Assembly: GCA_037576215.1 (NCBI GenBank)
Contig: JBANDB010000003.1
Span: forward strand, 3,720,001 to 3,784,000
Length of the DNA stretch: 64,000 nt
DNA from: Armillaria gallica
Lineage: Eukaryota > Basidiomycota > Agaricomycetes > Agaricales > Physalacriaceae
Direction: 5' to 3'
Position 1 is the first letter of the stretch; each line of letters starts with the position of its first letter. Both the position numbers and the translations under genes were made by a program. Shown in pieces: positions 61,452 through 64,000 of the stretch. The notes beneath the pieces are model-generated. The model had not been told where the DNA came from. It worked only from the letters and a program-made list of their open reading frames with translations, and did not search any database.

Positions 61452-61940
61452 ATGTCGTCCAGAACACAAACGCGACCTTCCACTTCTTCGCCCAATGACG
61501 GGTCACGAACTCTCACCGTCACCAATGCACCGCCCAGCGAAGCCTCTTCGAGCGTCCCCACAGTTGGCTCCCTCCGCTTACGGGGTGCTCGTCGCAAGCC
61601 CAGGGTTGCGTGGAGCGAGGATGTAGTTGATAACGAAGGCTGTGGAAAGAAGAAGAGCAAGAGTGCGTCAATGCCGCTCACTTTTGTCATCGTAGTGACT
61701 GATCTTTATCCAGTCTGCTGCATATACCACAAGCCCAGACGATTTGACGAATCCTCGGATGAAGACTCCTCGTCAGATGAGAGTGACTCTGATGAGGGCC
61801 ACTCATGTGAAGATACTAGCCATTCACATAAAGGGAAGAGTGGGAACATCAAGAAAACGGATCCGGACCATCCAGAAACGAATGCGTACGAAGCTGCACC
61901 GAGCAATCCTTCGAAAGGCAAAGGAAGGGTAGATAATTGA
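61452..61940 (+). CDS. YPI1: PP1 regulatory inhibitor Ypi1/PPP1R11
   Basis: Small, mostly disordered inhibitor and regulator of type 1 protein phosphatase (Glc7/PP1). Two exons (61452-61662, 61714-61940) give about 145 residues. The signature runs across the intron: KPRVAWSEDVVDNEGCGKKK, then SKICCIYHKPRRFDESSDED. The KPRVAWSED part contains the RVxW/F-type PP1-binding motif, and the Cys-rich KICCIYHKP block is highly conserved from yeast to human. An acidic Ser/Asp run and a Lys-rich tail follow. The 51-nt intron splits an Ile codon. The mRNA probably ends in the short gap before the converging uL4 gene. Confidence 0.94.
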   Translation: MSSRTQTRPSTSSPNDGSRTLTVTNAPPSEASSSVPTVGSLRLRGARRKPRVAWSEDVVDNEGCGKKKSKSASMPLTFVIVVTDLYPVCCIYHKPRRFDESSDEDSSSDESDSDEGHSCEDTSHSHKGKSGNIKKTDPDHPETNAYEAAPSNPSKGKGRVDN

Positions 61941-62162
61941 ACAGTCAGTTGAGGCAGAGGATACCATAGGTCCTACGGACAGTTAGAGATCATACTTTCA
62001 CCTATATACCATCGTAGTCAAACATTTTCGCTAATAAAACTTCCCGCTCCACAATAGTGTTACGACGAATATCTCATAGCATGGTGCATAATACATAATG
62101 AGAGGCTTGTAGCTGCATATATCGTCGAACAAAAGCCGTGAACCCAATCATCCAGCTGCTAT

Positions 62163-63540
62163 CTAAGGGGCCTGTAGGGTGGTGAGGAAGGCCTCGCCGG
62201 CAGCAGTACCCTTGGGTGACTTGACTCCCTTCTTCTTCAGGCGTTCCTGTTTGACTGAAACGCAAATAAATAACGATTAACACAGATATGAAGGACACCG
62301 CTTACGGAGCTCTTGTCTGCGAAGAGACTTGGCGTAAGGGTTCAGACGGAAGAGAACGGCCTTATTGACGAGGGGGTTCTTCTTCTGCGTCCAGGGGCGC
62401 TTCTGGATCTTCTGCCCAGCAGGTCGAACAATGGATTGGATCTCGTCGCTGTTGATCAGACGGGTAACGTCGGGGTTGGTGATCTTGGCGGTGGGGAGGC
62501 TAGCGGGAAGATGAGAATATGAAGGTCCTGATATAAATATTAACTGACAAGTAATCCTTTTTGAAGACGGAAGCTTTGTCGAAGGTTCCGAAAACCTCGT
62601 CGAGGAGCCCGAATGCACCCTCAGTCCAAATGACGAAACGACCAAGATGTCCTCCAGGAGCAAGTTGGAGGAGATTTAGGCGTCTGACATTCACAAGTTC
62701 GACACCGGGGAGGTTGCGGAACGCCTTGACGATGCCGTTGTCCTCGTTGTACACAACAAGAGGACCGCGACGCTGACGGTGCCTGCGGTTCCTCATCTTG
62801 CCCTTACCAGCCCGAAGTTTGCGCGAGTTGGAGACCTTGACCACATCGCGGTAAGCATGGAGGGACTTGAGAAGGGCAACGGCCTCCTTGGTCTTCTTGA
62901 ACGACTCGGCGGCAGACGAAACGACGAGGGGAACTTCCTCGATCTCTTCGATGCGGTGACCACGAGCGAGAACAAGGGAAGGGAGGGCAGAGGCAGCCAA
63001 GGCAGAAACAACGGCAAAGCGGCGCTGGTTCTGGTTCACCTTGACATGCCATTTGCGCCAGGTCTTGGTGGGCGCAAACATACGACCTCCACGGCACATG
63101 TTACCGAAGGCAGCCTAAAGCGACGGTAAATTAGCTGGAAAAGACGGGGAAAAAAATAGGAAACGCACCTGTCCAGAGCGGTGGGTTCCTCCACCACCAA
63201 CACGGGGAATACGGGCTACAGCACGACCAGTACCCCAAGACTCTGCACTAGTTTGGTGTCCAGCCTTTTCGCTGACGGAGTACGCCTGCCTTTTGTTCTT
63301 GGCGATGCTCTCTGGAATCAACTGTATCAAGAGACAGTCTTCATATAGATGTCACCGTTACTCACTGTGCACCTGAGCGACGACATCGAGCCTAATTGGG
63401 GCGGTCAAAACCGCAGGGAGGGGAAGGGAGGTAGAGGCCTCTAAAAAAACTGGCGTTCAGCATTACAATCCATGGCGACAAGGACAGTGCGACGAACCTC
63501 CAGAGGGAGAGCGCACGTTGACAGTGGGTCTCGAGGCCAT
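62163..63540 (-). CDS. RPL4: 60S ribosomal protein uL4 (L4)
   Basis: Structural protein of the large ribosomal subunit, whose loop lines the peptide exit tunnel. Six exons (63540-63498, 63440-63366, 63311-63169, 63114-62549, 62499-62306, 62254-62163) give about 370 residues, the normal fungal length. Family blocks: [85 protein letters not shown] and [17 protein letters not shown]. Many introns at the 5' end are usual for fungal ribosomal protein genes and may help expression. The first donor is GTTCGT. The join KKDY|FLPTAK at 62549/62499 is placed by family pattern. Confidence 0.96.
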
Positions 63541-64000
63541 GTCTTGAATCTTGAGGTCTTGATGTCGTTGCCGATAATTTTGGCGAACTCGCTGCGATGT
63601 TGAGATTTAGGGTTTTGCCGAGAAACTGTACAGCTGGCTGGTGACTAACAAGAGCAAACTATACGGTTCCTTTTTAGGACTAGTGCCTCGATCGCGAATT
63701 GCACAGCACGATCCTTGAATATGATCACGAGTCCACAGTACTGAGTAGACGGCGTTCTGTATATTGCTTGTTTCCTGCGCTGTAGGTGAGGAGACACTTT
63801 TCGATACAAGAGCACTTTGTATTCGAATATCTGGAAGTGCCATCTTGACGTTCCACAGACAGCCTTTGCTACATATATTCTGATGGACGAGCAATGTTGC
63901 CATAGGAAAAAGTTCTAGCTAGGATGAGTGTGGTCATCACGAAGACTCGACCGTAAATCTCAGTCTGGACACTCGCACAGCATCATAATGCAACCCGTTA
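63541..64000. other. uL4 upstream region and right edge
   Basis: This is the promoter of the uL4 gene and the window edge. A minus frame at 63607-63903 (98 codons) shows no domain. Nothing else is supported. Confidence 0.4.

Noticed and set aside
62793..63129. Extra frames on both strands within the uL4 gene
   Set aside because: Overlap conserved uL4 coding sequence and have no independent support.

Overview
This window looks like nuclear DNA of a filamentous basidiomycete, most likely an Agaricomycete. Almost every gene is cut by several introns of about 45-60 bp with GT..AG ends and CTNAC/CTAAT-like branch sites. Genes lie tightly packed on both strands, often with divergent starts 36-270 bp apart. 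The gene families also fit: Zn2Cys6 regulator, paired indoleamine 2,3-dioxygenases, MYND finger, macrofage-activating-glycoprotein-like and F-box/LRR proteins. No prokaryotic operon, CRISPR array, intact transposon, rRNA or convincing tRNA was seen.

Layout. 0.5-7.3 kb: small HMG/YABBY-like protein (-), secreted GPI-type glycoprotein (+), and a long C2-C2-EF-hand phosphatidylserine decarboxylase (+). 7.3-9.6 kb: no firm gene. 9.6-16 kb: proteasome ATPase Rpt4 (-), a DUF6697-like coiled-coil protein (+), an uncharacterised, possibly mitochondrial protein (-) and an Old Yellow Enzyme (-). 16.9-23.8 kb: exportin Cse1/CAS (-), Pho88/SND3 (+) and TFIIIB subunit Brf1 (-). 24.6-25.3 kb: a long frame broken only by TGA codons (-). 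25.9-33.4 kb: Zn2Cys6 factor (+), squalene synthase (+) and a Ser/Pro-rich protein (-). 33.4-38.7 kb: a 5.2 kb stretch with no gene I can support. 38.7-41.1 kb: a small uncertain gene (-) divergent from a GATA-like finger protein (+). 41-46.4 kb: gene-poor, with decayed F-box/LRR pieces. 46.4-50.3 kb: FHA tail-anchored SLMAP/Far9-like protein and Hsp60 (both -). 51.4-57.1 kb: two indoleamine 2,3-dioxygenase paralogues (-) flanking a PIG-X/Pbn1-like subunit (-) and a Cys-rich membrane protein (+). 57.1-60 kb: no firm gene. 60-63.5 kb: MYND protein (+), PP1 inhibitor Ypi1/PPP1R11 (+) and ribosomal protein uL4 (-).

Most genes are core housekeeping: proteolysis, nuclear export, Pol III transcription, ER targeting, lipid and sterol synthesis, chaperonin, ribosome and PP1 control. 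They do not form one pathway. The best second looks are two likely GC-AG introns, micro-exons in the Zn2Cys6 gene, an F-box remnant in which three expected Trp codons read as stops, a 244-codon frame interrupted by three TGAs, and the split IDO pair. I see no clear new defence or mobile system. Splice sites were placed by eye, using reading-frame continuity and remembered family patterns, so exon ends are predictions.
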